Assembly: GCA_014607495.2 (NCBI GenBank)
Contig: CP053154.1
Span: 9,114,001-9,178,000, forward strand
Reading direction: 5' to 3'
DNA from: Carposina sasakii
Taxonomy: Eukaryota > Arthropoda > Insecta > Lepidoptera > Carposinidae
Length of the DNA: 64,000 nt
Of this stretch, positions 48,003-63,592 are shown in pieces. Position numbers and translations under genes: made by a program. The notes beneath the pieces were generated by a model. It did not search any database. It worked only from the letters and a program-made list of their open reading frames with translations, and was not told where the DNA came from. Each line of letters starts with the position of its first letter. The first letter of the stretch is position 1.

Positions 48003-49480
48003 GCCGGAATGCGATCTCTTCATGGGCTCATGTAAGTTGTTTCTGCAATTTTTTTGTCTACTAATTTTACACCCATTCTTGAGGATTTTCCCGACGTTTC
48101 CATTCATCGTCATTAATGACGACATTAATATGATGGATGACATCATAAATTCAGAAACTTATTAAAGACAATGGCTGTATGGGCTTAGTTCCCCTTACCT
48201 TTCCTTTAGGATAAACTAAACCTCAATGGGAAAATCTCACGGAAAATTTCTCAAAATCTAAACAAATAATAATAGAGTGAATTTTTTATCTTTATTTTAT
48301 AGAGGCTTTTATGGGATTCGGCGGGAAAAACTGGAAGGATGCGGGTGTAATTATAACATAGAATTATAAGCTTTTATTTAGTTTCACCCTTCGATCAAAT
48401 ATAATTGATCGAAGGTTTCACCTGTCCCGTTGTCTGTAACTAAATCTTGCAAGTTAAATTTCTACAACTTCCCGGTTTCCGATTAGGCCGAAATTTCATG
48501 TTTATATCGAATAACAATGCAATATTATTATGAGAGAGCTGATCTAATGATGGAGCTGGAAGGTGGCCATAGGAACTAGGTTATTAAACGACGCAACCCT
48601 ATCGAGTTTGGGATCGTTTGTTTGCTCAGTTCATTTTAGTAACAAATAATAAAAAAGGTTTAATTTAAAAAAGGTTTTTTTTAAATTAAAGCTTTTTTCT
48701 TGTGATAATCAAAATTTATTTGCAAATAACTTGTGTGTGTCCGTAAAGTGATGTTTTCTGGTAGATAAGTTTTATTTTGTTTACTTGTGATGTGAATCTT
48801 GTGCGTGTGCGTACGCACGTAAGCTGAGTAAAACTTGAGTCGGAATACATCTCTTCATGGGCTCATGTAAGTTATTTCTGCAATTCATTTTGATTTTGAC
48901 TAACTTTGCACTTGTTCTTGAGGATTTTCCTGACGTTTCCATTCATCATCATCGTTATCATCCATCATAAATCATTTACATAAGACAATGGCTGTATGGG
49001 CATAGTTCCCCTGGCCTTTCCTTCGGGATAAACTAAACAAAACTAAACAACAACAAAAAAAGTTTTCCATTTTCGCATTCGGCGGGAAAAGCTGGAAGGG
49101 AGCGGGTGTAATATTCTTGTGAAAATCAAAATTTATTTGTAAATAGCTTGCATGTGTCCGTAAAGTGATGTTTTTTGGTAGATAAGTAATATTTTGTTTA
49201 CTTGTTATGTGAATCTAGTGCGTGTGCATGGTTTTATATGCAGTTAAGCTGAGTAAAACTTTAGTCGGAATACGATCTCTTCATGGGCTCATGTAAGTTG
49301 TTTCTGCAATTATTTTTTATTTTAACTTATTTTAAACTCGTTCTTGAGGATTTTCCCGACGTTTCCACTCATCATCATTGTCATCCATTATAAATTCAGA
49401 ATACATTTTACTAAACAATGATTAGGCTGTATGGGCTTAGTTCCCCTTGCCTTTCCTTCGGGATAAACTTAAAAAAAAAA
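48003..49480 (+). repeat. three diverged copies of a 200-bp block, the last two in a 425-bp tandem
   Basis: Blocks start at 48003, 48839 and 49264. Each holds TCTTCATGGGCTCATGTAAG, TTGAGGATTTTCC, GACGTTTCCA and CCTTTCCTT(C/T)(G/A)GGATAAACT. The last two also share an upstream part (GTCCGTAAAGTGATGTTTT, GCTGAGTAAAACTT), which gives a 425-bp period. A reverse copy is at 38885-39010. Class unknown; non-coding. Confidence 0.7.
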
Positions 49481-49983
49481 TCCATTTTCGCTTTTTTTTA
49501 AATCTCAAATTGTTCAATAGGCATGGCTAATCAGGGATTTGGTATCTCCTCTTAGGATGGATTCCAAGCTCTGAACAAGAAATTGAAACATGAAAAAATG
49601 ACAGCCTCCCCCCCTTGTTTTCCCACAAGGGATCCCTTACACAGCAAAAAAATACCCTATAATGTAAGTAAAGACGTTGAAAAAGGCATAAATATAATAT
49701 TACAATGAAAAACTTGGATTCGTTTTGAAAATGTTTACATATTTAATAGAGTAATGAAATTTATTTAATGTAATTTGTAATATAAATAAAGTGTACATAA
49801 TATAGTAAAACAAACCTTCGCGGTAGCAAAAATTCCGTATTTTAAGGAATGTTCTGTTGCTATGTAATGGTATCCCTGGGTAGCACATGACAATTTTGTC
49901 AAATCATGTCAAGTCGATTTGTTTGAATCGCTTCGCATATTTGTGTGGACTAAATAAGATATTTTGGTGGTATTGATATAAAT
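49481..49983 (+). other. upstream region of the THAP exon
   Basis: AT-rich, no repeat ends recognised. It may include the 5' leader of the THAP exon (GATATTTTGGTGGTATTGAT just before the ATG). Confidence 0.35.
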
Positions 49984-50054
49984 ATGGTAGTGAAATGTAT
50001 TGTTCGTGGTTGCAGAAGCGAGTGGCATCCAGGATGCAACTTAATATTTCACTC
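49984..50054 (+). CDS. THAP-type zinc finger, first coding exon only
   Basis: Reads MVVKCIVRGCRSEWHPGC followed by NLIFHS, then a strong donor (CACTC|GTAAGT). The C-x4-C pair close to the start methionine and the following FH are the beginning of a THAP DNA-binding domain (C-x2-4-C ... C-x2-H). THAP domains occur in host transcription factors and in P-element-like transposases. The second half of the finger (W, C-x2-H, AVPTIF-like) was not found downstream. An acceptor at about 50627 opens a short frame (FRVEKTARS...) that does not look like THAP. The exon ends in phase 2. A hAT-like element starts 0.9 kb downstream. This may be an orphan exon of a broken gene, or the remaining exons may be too diverged to read by eye. 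Confidence 0.55.
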
Positions 50055-50968
50055 GTAAGTACAAAATTGAATTTCCAAACTATTGGCCCTAGGCAAAAAC
50101 TCAAACGGCAAATTTTAGGCAATATTCACTCTTGCTTTTTAAATATTTGTCACAAAACTTCATTTAGTTAGTTGCTTATCCTCATAATACCAATATTTGC
50201 TTCTGAAGTGACTTTTTAAACATTTTCTGTGTATTGTGTATTTTTGAGTAGGGTGCACATACTTTTCCATAACAAAAGGTTCCGACCCTACAATGAATTT
50301 ATTTTAAAATGTTATACGAATAGCTATTGTGATATGGATAACATTATAAATGTGAAAGTAACTCTGTCTGTCTCGCTTTCACGCCTACTGCCGCCATTTA
50401 CTGAGCGGATTAATTTTAGTGATAATTTTCTCTGCGTATCTTTGGGTATGCCCAGAAAAGGTTTAAACGCCTAGCTTGGTGGCGCCTAGCACTGTATCAC
50501 TGTCACGTTTTGTAATCATTGGTTAGCATAGGTGTTATAAAATAGGCCGTAATTATTATGTATCTATAATTAACTTGCTTAATATACCTATAGGTGATAC
50601 TAACGTAACAATTTTTTATTTTTAGGTTTAGAGTAGAAAAAACTGCGCGGTCCTATTCACTGCTACTACTGGGCGCGGACTGCACGGTGTGTTGGAAAAT
50701 GACGTCATCCGGGGTTCAGTGATTTTTATCGCGGCAGCAAATTTACGCGAACTTTGAATGCTTATAACATCAAAACTACTTGGTATTTTTAAATAAAACA
50801 AAAACTAGTGTATATAAAAGCTTTACTATAACGAAGTTTCAAGTCATTTTATACACCTATGAACATTCCTCATTTAATTACCTGGGGTACTCACAATAGT
50901 ATATCACAATGTTGACCTTGGCTCTCATTTCACATTTATGTTTTTGATGGGATTTGTTATTTCATATT
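50055..50968. other. non-coding stretch downstream of the THAP exon
   Basis: 50340-50480 resembles the interspersed repeat at 35.1 kb (CTGTCTGTCTCGCTTTCACG, TACTGAGCGGATTAATTTT). An acceptor-like TTTTTAG at about 50620-50626 opens a short frame that stops within about 33 codons. No THAP continuation seen. Confidence 0.4.
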
Positions 50969-50976
50969 ATTGTTAA

Positions 50977-52455
50977 CAGGGCCGTAGCTAAGAGGGGGTA
51001 TCGTGGGGCAATGCCCTACCTTGAAATCACTTAAAAATACCAAAAACTAAGATAAATTCTTTGACTATGCTACTTCAGCGTCGGTTTGTTTCGCTTGAGT
51101 GTACGAAACGATAGACAAAACTAGAGATAATCGACGCTGCGCCTGAAACACCTGCCAATAATAATAGCAAGGAAAAAAATAAAACCCTACCTACTAGGTA
51201 CCTTGTAGGTACCTAATTTTTATATTTTAATAAAGAATTAAAACTTAGATTGTTTACAGAATAATAAATATATAGCATGCGCTTTGCGACATGGAATGTT
51301 TGAACGATATGAGGGCAGGCTTTCCGTGCACCAGTAGCAGCTTAGATTACGCACAAAAGCTGCGTAGAACGGCCATCGTCGACGCAGGGCTTCACAGGCT
51401 AGACATAGCTGCTTCTACTTTCCAGGAGACCAGGCTCGAGGACGAGGGTTCAATACGGGAAGCGAACTACACCTTTTTCTGGCAGGGTAAAGGTGCTGCT
51501 CATAATCGCAAGCGCGGAGTATGATTCGAAATCAGGAACGATCTTCTTTCTTCGGTTGATACTCCTGTGGGTATCTCGAAGCGCATAATGATCCTATGAC
51601 TTAACATCTCAAGTGGGTTCGTCGCCATAGTTTCGGCGTACACTCCAATGCTTCCTTCATTAGCCGTAGCCAAGGAGCAGTTTTATGGCCAGCTGGATGT
51701 GATTGTTTCTCATGAGGGACTTCAATGCCCGTATGGGACAGGACGCCTCTTCCTGGCCTGATTGCATAGGTGACCACGGCGTGGGTAAGCAAAACTACAA
51801 CGGACAACTATTGTTGGAGTTTTGCTCTAAATACCAACTGTGCGTTACCGATACGTATTTCAAAGGTAAGTTTATGAGAAGTTTCTTGGATGCATCCTCG
51901 TTCGAAACATTGGCACCAGCTTGACCTCGTTCTAACTCGGAGGAAGGACTTAAAAGAAACTCTCCACACACGCTCATTTCACAGCGCTGACTGCGACAGT
52001 GATCACTCGCTGCTTGTGACGGACGGTGGTACGTCTTGCTCCCAAGAAGATACACTCTTCTAAACCCCCGGGTAGGAGCCGTGTCTGTCTGAGTTAGACT
52101 GGTGACCCCGACGCAGTGGAACTTTTTGAGGGTAGGGTATGCAAACTGTTAGCTGCCTAGGAGAAAAATAAGTCCATCGAGGATGAGTGGGAGACGATTA
52201 AGTTTCTTCTCACCGACACGGCATCCCGTGTCTTTGTTCACCAGCTGGCTAAATTAACTGACTGGTTCCTTGAAAATCAAAAGCATCTGCAACCGTTTAT
52301 AGATTCTAGAGGTCAGTGATAGTAGGTATATAGGTATTGGTGATTGATTTAGGATCCCGTGCTTCGAAAACAGATGAATTATGATATTTTTTTACTTCCG
52401 CCCTACCTGTAATCAATGCTGCCCTGCCTCAAATTTGACTCTAGCTACAGCCCTT
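50977..52455. mobile_element. hAT-like element with nested LINE fragment, about 1.48 kb
   Basis: The left end CAGGGCCGTAGCTAAG faces CTAGCTACAGCCCTT on the right. The 8 bp outside are ATTGTTAA (50969-50976) and ATTGTTCA (52456-52463), 7 of 8 alike, which fits an aged hAT target duplication. The middle is a LINE piece (51283-52320). No hAT transposase frame. Confidence 0.7.
51283..52320 (+). mobile_element. decayed non-LTR retrotransposon endonuclease domain
   Basis: Frame-shifted pieces read RFATWN, MRAGFPCTSSSLDYAQKLRR, TAIVDAGLHRLDIAA, FQETRLEDEGSIREANYTFF, MRDFNARMGQDASSWPDCIG, DHGVGKQNYNGQLLLEFCSK. These are the apurinic-endonuclease motifs of LINEs (W-N near the start, QETR, DFNAR, GxHG-like). 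Several stops and frameshifts are present, and the reverse transcriptase is absent. It is nested in a hAT-like element. Confidence 0.85.
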
Positions 52456-52649
52456 ATTGTTCATGGTAGAAATGTCATTAAATGAAAAAATGTCCATTAA
52501 AATTAAATTGTGAGTACACTCTACTTTTTTTCCCGTCTAGTTTTTCAAGGTCAAATTAGTCAAATTTCCGGGATGCAGTTTTTAGTAAGAAACGCTGTTC
52601 CAGCTTGTATACATTTCTATGTGGCTAATCATATCCGTGAAAGGATTGA

Positions 52650-53322
52650 ACATGTAGTGTATCACTCCGACTAAGGATATATATCCTTTTAACATATCCA
52701 ACTCCGCGTGTATATCCGGGAACGAAGAGATTTAAGTGACGCGAGATATGACAGGGATTGGTTTGGTTAGGTTGTTGTGTGTCCTTTTAACAAATCCAAC
52801 TCCGCGTACATATCCGGGAATGAAGAGATTAAGCGAACCGAGATATGATTGGGATGATCTATACAAATAATAATTAGAATATTTGATAGGCGTATTTAAA
52901 AATCACAGTAGGTACACTAAAACTATTGTCCTAAAAATAATTCCAAATCCAAACAGCTTTTATTTACATTAAAAACAAAATACTTAAGATCAAATATAAA
53001 ACGGAATGAATAGAAATTTTGAAAATTATAATTACGAAAACAAATATTTATACTAAACGGCATGCCTGTCGCTCGTGAGTATTCGTATATATAGTCGTGT
53101 AATGTCGTTACATTCGCGCTCATGCGTCTACTGCGATAGTACCGCGCGTTTCGGCGCGTTCGCATTCCGTCTCGCTCACTTATTCTTATCTTCGGCATTA
53201 TTCGGTAGGTCGGAGTGGGTCGGATATAGGATATGGTAACTTTCTTTAAAGTGAAGGAGTTGATTCATATCCATCTCTGGATATATATCCGAGGATATAG
53301 TTGTGTCCGGAGTTACCCATGT
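52650..53322. mobile_element. inverted-repeat element with ATATCC-rich ends
   Basis: The left end CACTCCGACTAAGGATATATA (from about 52661) is the inverse of TATATATCCGAGG...CGGAGTTACCCATGT near the right end. Inside is a direct repeat of about 108 bp period (AACTCCGCGTGTATATCCGG at 52698 and AACTCCGCGTACATATCCGG at 52806). A 91-residue minus-strand frame at 52923-53198 is unrecognised. Confidence 0.5.
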
Positions 53323-53721
53323 CTATTGTTCAATACTAGTGGTATTTGCTGAGAAAAAATAAAGTAAGTACAATTTACCTTACGTTATCTTAGCATTTAC
53401 ATGTATGTATATTCTAGGCTATACGTGCACACATATTACTAGGATCTCATCTCACTATAGTAGGCTCAGATCAAGACTTGATCTGAGTAGGTATTATTAC
53501 TAAATAGTTTGTGCTAGGATCCTTAGCGGCTTATCGCCTTTGTGATTGAATACCTATCATATTTTTAAAATTTTATGAAACATATTTTGAAATTTAATAT
53601 TTTTTAATGTTGTTAAGTAAGTTGTTTATACTTAGGTACCTATACCAACTAAATATTGATAATAAAATAACCTAGATACCATGGAAGTAATTTTTATTAT
53701 AAATAATTCTCTTTATTACAG
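53323..53721 (+). other. immediate upstream region of CAF1 copy 2
   Basis: AT-rich. It ends in a clear acceptor (TTATTACAG) next to the start codon, so it is probably intron DNA; a leader exon is not identified. Confidence 0.45.
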
Positions 53722-56700
53722 ATGCCTGCTGCCAGTTTCAGCACAGTCGCATCAAGCTTGTATAAAGAGGAATGTACCATTAAAAATGTATGGAATCATA
53801 ACCTGCACGAGGAATTCCATGTTATACGACAAGTAATAATTATTATAAATTAATAGTGCCACTTAGCTTTCCTCTGAGCATTTTTTCTTCTCACAACTCA
53901 TTGTCATGATTGTAGAATTCATAGATAACTAGTCACAATAACTGTTTCTCTGAATTAATTTATGTAACTACCTTAATTTCTTGATCTGAGGTCAAAGCTA
54001 TGTCTTGCCAATACTGATAAAACTTGTATGCTTAGACAGGTCTAAGCCAGTTCATGTACCTACTACAAATATTTTCTATAGCTACTATGCATACTCACAG
54101 AGTCACTCCACATCAAAATAACCTACGAACTAAAATTATTTGCAATAATAACTAAACCTAAGTAAAAAAAAACCTTTTGAGCACATTGTCAGCGGTGGAG
54201 GACTTGCAAGGAGTTTTCTATTTGTAAATTTTATTTTATTTTGTAGCTACTATGCTAGATTTTGATTCTCAATTAACCCAATTTTATCTGGCTTATTAAT
54301 AAAAAAAAACATTAATATTTCTTTGGCAAAACAGGGTGAGAAGAGCTACGGAAAAGTTAACTTGAAAGCCTCAATCACGTACATACACATAAGCATAGAT
54401 GTACACATTCCTCTGAGTTTAATGTATTTAACTGTCACCACTTGACGTCTATGCTTACATCTATGCATACACATCCAGTCTGCCTGTGCCTATACAGTTC
54501 CATACATTACAAGTCAGAGGTATGTGTATGTCTATGCTTAGGTGTACGCATACGCATCCAGTGTGTTTGAGGCTGAAATGGAGCTGTCAAGATAAATACA
54601 AGTAATTTTACTTGATATAAATTTCTTGATATCTATAATCAAAATTAGAAACTAAACTACCTACTGAAGCTAATTGAAAGTAGTTATTGGATGGGTTATG
54701 GTATTTTTTTGCAGTTTAGCAATATATTTGACAATGCCCAATGTAAAGATGCAAACATTACTTGTTCACTGCCGGCAAATTTTTTAGCTTTTTGACATCA
54801 GATCAGTATAATGCCTAGTGCCAGCACATTATGAATACCTAGTCATCATTTAAAAGTTTGGTTATGATATTCTTTTTATATAGGTAGTTCAGAAATATCA
54901 CTGGGTAGCAATGGACACTGAGTTTCCAGGTGTTGTGGCGAGACCTATTGGCGAATTTAGGTCTACTGCTGACTATCAATACCAATTATTAAGGTGAGCT
55001 TGTTATATTAAATCAAAGTACAGGGCCTTTGTATTTTTGGGAAACCACATCGTGAATACATAATTTACTTTTTGTATATTGCAGGTGCAATGTAGACCTT
55101 CTGAGAATCATACAGCTTGGTCTTACATTTATGGACGAAAATGGGAAGACCCCACCTGGGTGCACTACATGGCAATTTAATTTCAAGTTTAATTTGCAGT
55201 AAGTGCATAAAATTTCTAAACTTAATCTATCTATATTTTATTCTAAAATAAAGTACCTACCCTAATATCAAGTCAATTTGTATCTTTATTTGATATAAAA
55301 GACTTTATTTTTGTTAGGGAAGACATGTATGCCCAAGATTCAATTGATTTACTACAAAATTCTGGACTTCAATTCAGGGAACATGAAGAGCATGGGATCG
55401 AGCCTCTAGAGTTTGCTGAACTGCTGATGTCTTCTGGTGAATATCTCTATAATATGTTAAAGTCTACCAAGACAAAAATTATTTACATCCATAACTTGAT
55501 CTAAAAGAAACCTGACTATATGCAACTTGAGTTATCATACAATTTATAAAACCTTAAAATAAATTGCTTATTATGGTTTTTGGTACCTAAGTTAACATTG
55601 TATGTACATAAAGATATAACTTTTTAGGTATTGTCCTTATGGATGACATTAATTGGTTGAGTTTTCACTCAGGATATGACTTTGGATACTTGTTGAAGCT
55701 TTTAACAGATCAGAATTTGCCCCAAGAAGAGAGTGATTTCTTTGACAGCCTCCGATTGTACTTTCCTACAGTTTATGATGTTAAAGTAAGTAAATCATTT
55801 CTTTAAGTATACCAAAGAAATCCATTACAATGCTAAATCATGTTCATTGCAAAGTTTTAAAAGTATGCTATTTCCATAATTTCTTGTGTATTCCTGCCTT
55901 GTTTCCATTTATTTTGTGTCAACTAAGTTGACTTAACTCAAGAGATATTTTTACCCGACTGCGCGACGCAAAGGAGTGGTAATGTGTTTAACAGCCTATG
56001 TGTGTATGTTCCTTTGAAGCACTCTGGGCCGATTTTTATCGTCAATCGATTCCTCTTAGTCCGGCGGTGGGGTATTGTTGAATAGGTATTTAAAAATCAT
56101 CAATTTTTTTTAAAATTTTGTATCCGAAAGCATTCTCTCATATATTTTTTTTGACAGCAGCAAGACGAAAACTAGTTGCTGCCGAACATGTCGAGCATGT
56201 TTCTTGAAGGCTACCTATTAGTAGCTATATTAACTAAAAAGTACAAAATAAAACAATTAAAAAAATTCAAAAACCCGTCTGCATAAAAAAAACCAAACTA
56301 TGTAATAAGTAGGTAACGAATACTATGGAAGAAAATAAAATATATTCTAATGATGTAACATAACAACTGAACAGTCGGGATCCATTATCCGACAGCCAAG
56401 CTATTTTTTTTTTATTATACATAGTTTGGTTCTTTTTTATGCAGTCGGGTTTTTAGATTTTTTCTATTATATTATTCTTCAGTATATTACAATTTAAATT
56501 TATACATGATATAATTATTTCTTGTTATTAGTACCTTATGAAGTTGTGCAAGAACCTGAAGGGTGGTCTACAAGAGGTTGCTGATCAGTTAGAATTGAGA
56601 CGAGTGGGACCTCAGCACCAAGCAGGCTCTGATTCTCATCTTACTGGAATGGCCTTCTTCAAGATCAAAGAAGTATGTTTACTGAAATTTTTTAGCTCAT

Positions 56701-56982
56701 ATATAATGTACCATTAGAGTGCGTGCGGCGGCGGCGCGGCGTAAGCTCTGCTTTGTATTTGTGCGACATATCCTGTGCTTGTATATTTACACAAATGCAA
56801 AACTGAGGTTGCATCGCTGACTATACTATTTCAGTTTAATGCCGAAACAATTTTTGGTTATTTTTCAGATATTTTTTGATGGTAACATCGAAAGTACAAG
56901 CGGCCATCTTTACGGCTTGGGTGCCCCATTTTCCACTAACTCGAACTTCCAGGATGCTATTGAGAATGGCAGCTCATCTTGA
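53722..56982 (+). CDS. Pop2: CAF1/POP2 (CNOT7-like) CCR4-NOT deadenylase, copy 2, intact
   Basis: This is a poly(A)-specific 3' exoribonuclease of the DEDDh type, the CAF1 subunit of CCR4-NOT, acting on mRNA in the cytoplasm. Seven exons: 53722-53832, 54884-54993, 55085-55198, 55318-55436, 55628-55785, 56532-56672 and 56869-56982. They have GT-AG ends and phases that join without a break into 288 residues; human CNOT7 has 285. Catalytic residues fall at D48 and E50 (in MDTEF), D169 (in GYDFGY), H233 and D238 (in HQAGSD), with the same spacing as in human CNOT7. The start is [11 protein letters not shown] directly after an acceptor, so a non-coding leader exon must lie upstream; I could not place it. 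The tail IENGSSS* is short. Intron positions match copy 1 exactly, so this is a DNA-level duplication rather than a retrocopy. An AATAAA occurs near 58558, which is far for a 3' end. Confidence 0.95.
54367..54574. mobile_element. MITE in intron 1 of CAF1 copy 2
   Basis: AGCCTCAATCACGTAC at the left faces GTGTGTTTGAGGCT at the right. Inner ATACACATAAGCATAGA pairs with TCTATGCTTAGGTGTA. About 208 bp, non-coding. Confidence 0.65.
55955..56460. mobile_element. repeat and hairpin in intron 5 of CAF1 copy 2
   Basis: 56270-56455 folds back: CTGCATAAAAAAAACCAAAC and CTATGTAATA face TATACATAGTTTGGTTC and TTTTTTATGCAG, flanked by ACCCG / CGGGT. The preceding 55955-56220 (ACCCGACTGCGCGACGCAAA, GGCCGATTTTTATCGTC, GTTGCTGCCGAACATG) is a common moth repeat style. 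Confidence 0.6.
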
Positions 56983-57790
56983 CTGGAGGACTAAGTTGTT
57001 CACCACATACCTAAGAGTGGTTTGGCGGTAAGGCTCATTACAAAAGCAATGTGATGTAGCAATGACTAGCAAATTATTTATTAGGCTTTCTTTATATAAT
57101 TGCATTGAGCTATTATTATGACTGCAAGTCATTATTATCTATAATGGATTATTACTGATATTTCAAATGTTTTTTTTTTTGGAATGCAGTTGTGAAAAGT
57201 GTAGGTAAGTTTCACACAAAGTGTGAAATGTACGTAGATTTATGAATTACTACAATATTATCCTGTTAGAGTTGTTTTTGTTAAGTTTGAAATTAGCTAT
57301 TTAATTTTTTTTTCCAAATCTGTGATTGGACATAAGAAATAACTGATCTCAAAATTTAAAACTGTCAGTAGGTTACCTAGACACTACTAATAGCCACTGA
57401 GGTGCATTTTCAATGTAGGTATGTGACTGTATGGGATATTGGAAACATTCTCCAGTAGGACTGGCACATATTTTGAACAGGTTGTTGTTTCTCCATTTAA
57501 AACTTGTAAAAAATGATATGTGACACGATTCACTTCTTTGACTATACATAAAAGTATGACATTTACCATAAAACCATTTTTGATACGTTGCTTGCTACGC
57601 TGTCACCGTTATACTCACAACTCTTAGTTATAAGCTTTTGGCCTGTTTTTGGAAAAGTCATTGGCATATCTAGTGGTTGAATTCCTAAATCCCACTTGCC
57701 CAAAATGCTTAATGTTAGAATTTACTGAGACTGCGAGATGACATACTGATATGATATGACCTACCAGTGTAGTACACAGCCTCCTGATTA
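56983..57790 (+). other. 3' flank of CAF1 copy 2
   Basis: Likely 3' UTR and intergenic DNA; AT-rich. No open frame of note. Nothing else recognised. Confidence 0.4.
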
Positions 57791-57791
57791 T

Positions 57792-57955
57792 ATAACTTGC
57801 AGTAGCAGAGCCGAAGCAATGCGATAGCGAAAATTGAGAAAGAATATATGTGTGCTTGGTGCGTGGTGCGGGGCGCGGGAGGACGCCGAGCGCTCGTTGC
57901 GCGCACGCACACTCAATTTTCGCAATCGCGCTGCTTCGGCTTTGCTATTACAAAC
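57792..57955. mobile_element. GC-rich MITE, about 160 bp
   Basis: GTAGCAGAGCCGAAGCAATG then GCGAAAATTGAG at the left faces CTCAATTTTCGC then GCTTCGGCTTTGCTATTAC at the right. A left-half relative lies in the 13-15 kb hAT element near 14918-14980. Confidence 0.7.
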
Positions 57956-58312
57956 TAGGTAACCAGGAGGCGGGTCGCGTAAAATTGTGTCAATAAGGGG
58001 GGTTAGTCATTATGCAAGATAAATAAATATATTAAATTGTGTTCAGTACATAAGTAGTCTAATAAGATAAGTAGGTATGTGTCAAAACTGTCCGTTTTAT
58101 AGACAAATTGCCTGTTGTTTTGTGACATGAGCTGGAGACTGTCTTTTACCTACTACTTATAATTAACGACTCCAAAAGACCAATTTAAACAAGTCCTAAA
58201 AGTAAAGTCAGTTTTTAAATAAGAGGCTACGGAACGGAAAGGAAGACCTTTGGTTTGTAATGAGGCTATTTATAAATAAAGTCAATAAATATGACTGCTA
58301 AAGCTCCGTAAA

Positions 58313-58455
58313 TCATGGTAAACTTTTTGTTTAGCAACATGGTTGCATAAACATGTTGCCGAGTTGTTGTCAACATATTGCGGGCAACACTTGTGTTGCG
58401 GAGTTGATCGTGGTGACGCCATGTTGCAGAGTTGCTAAACAAATGTTTACCATGA
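58313..58455. mobile_element. MITE, about 140 bp
   Basis: CATGGTAAACTTTTTGTTTA then GCAACATGG at the left faces GTTGCTAAACAAATG then TTTACCATG at the right. Several inner CAACA/TGTTG repeats. Confidence 0.65.
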
Positions 58456-59503
58456 ATACCGGGCTTAATACTTAAAAAGTTATACAAATATCTGCTATTA
58501 GGTTATTATTAGAGCCATAATTGTAAGTATTCCTAATCCTAATGGTACTTAATTTATTATACAAATAAAGCATTGCTATGCTTTACGGGTACACTTTGAC
58601 AGTATTGTTATATGTTAAGTTTTGTTGTAAAATTATTTACGTTCTCAATAAATGTTCTCAAAAACGTTTACTTCTTTTAAAGTCGCCATATTCATTCAAC
58701 CGTTTTCTAAATTACTAAACTCTAGTATAGATATTCTAGGAGTCTACCTATCTTTGATTGTTCTAGTTATATCATACATGGGAGTTTTTAGGGGATATCC
58801 GCTACATACACGTAAGAAACAGACAATTATAATTAATTCACAGTTTAATGATTCAAGATGGGAATGTTAACCTAGAAATTAAATTAAGACTATAATGATT
58901 CAATGAAACTACACAGATGAAGTCAAATATCACATGCAATCTCATTCAGAATTAAATATGTATACCTAATATACAACTAGCAAACACAAATTTATTACTT
59001 ATTATAATACTCATAATAAAAAAGATATTGTTTCAAATTTTTTGTTGCTTCATGAATTGATTCAGAGGATTGCCTAAGCAATTCCAAACTTACGGGAAAA
59101 TAAATGTGCACTTAGGTATACCTGGTGCTAAGACAATGTAACATCGTTTGGCATCGACGTTCGTTATCGCCACACTCATACCAATAGCAGTTGACTGCAT
59201 CACGACGCACGAACGCGGGAATATGATAGCTTTCTATTGGAGCAAACGTGTTGGCAACGAACCTCTATCGACTCAGAAATAATGTTACTTTATCTAAGAC
59301 CCCTGTATTGTTTTTATCCCTTTTATGCACACAAGATGAAAATTATATCAGATTTTTAAAAAAGTGTTGCAATTTGATCGAACTATTACTCACTACCGTA
59401 ATCAACACTCACTATAATCAGGAAAGAATTATAAATATGATGTCCCGATTTACTTTCTTCTGCGCAGCATACGGCGGGCGCGCGCTAGTTTGTGGTGCGC
59501 GTT
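58456..59503. other. tail-to-tail gap between CAF1 copy 2 and ISWI
   Basis: AT-rich. It holds AATAAA at about 58559 (plus) and its reverse TTTATT at about 58989 (minus), either of which could serve as a poly(A) signal for the facing genes. No gene seen. Confidence 0.4.
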
Positions 59504-63439
<3,936 letters not shown>

Positions 63440-63592
63440 ACTGGCAACATTTGCTGTCACTGTCCGAACCTCAGGCGACCAATCACAGGGCAGCAGCCAT
63501 TTTGTTCTCGGCAAAAAAGTTGGGTGTATGGTGTGCGTCGATAAAAAACATTTATCTGGTTTCTTTTTGGTAAATTGGAAAAAATACGCAAG
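63440..63592 (+). promoter_or_regulatory. probable plus-strand promoter and non-coding first exon
   Basis: A GC-richer patch contains a CCAAT box (63479-63483) and GCAGCCATTTTG, a style of sequence common at insect housekeeping promoters. It is followed by about 90 bp ending in a strong donor (ACGCAAG|GTAAGT, exon end 63592). No open frame is present, so this would be a leader exon of a gene continuing past the window. It points away from the ISWI exons and lies where ISWI upstream exons or an intron would be expected. It is therefore either a nested gene, a divergent neighbour, or a sign that the ISWI locus is not continuous here. Confidence 0.4.

Noticed and set aside
39728..56982. The two CAF1 copies as uncollapsed alleles of one gene
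   Set aside because: Synonymous divergence is far too high (about 30 changes in the 141 bp of exon 6), the N-termini differ and the introns are unrelated.
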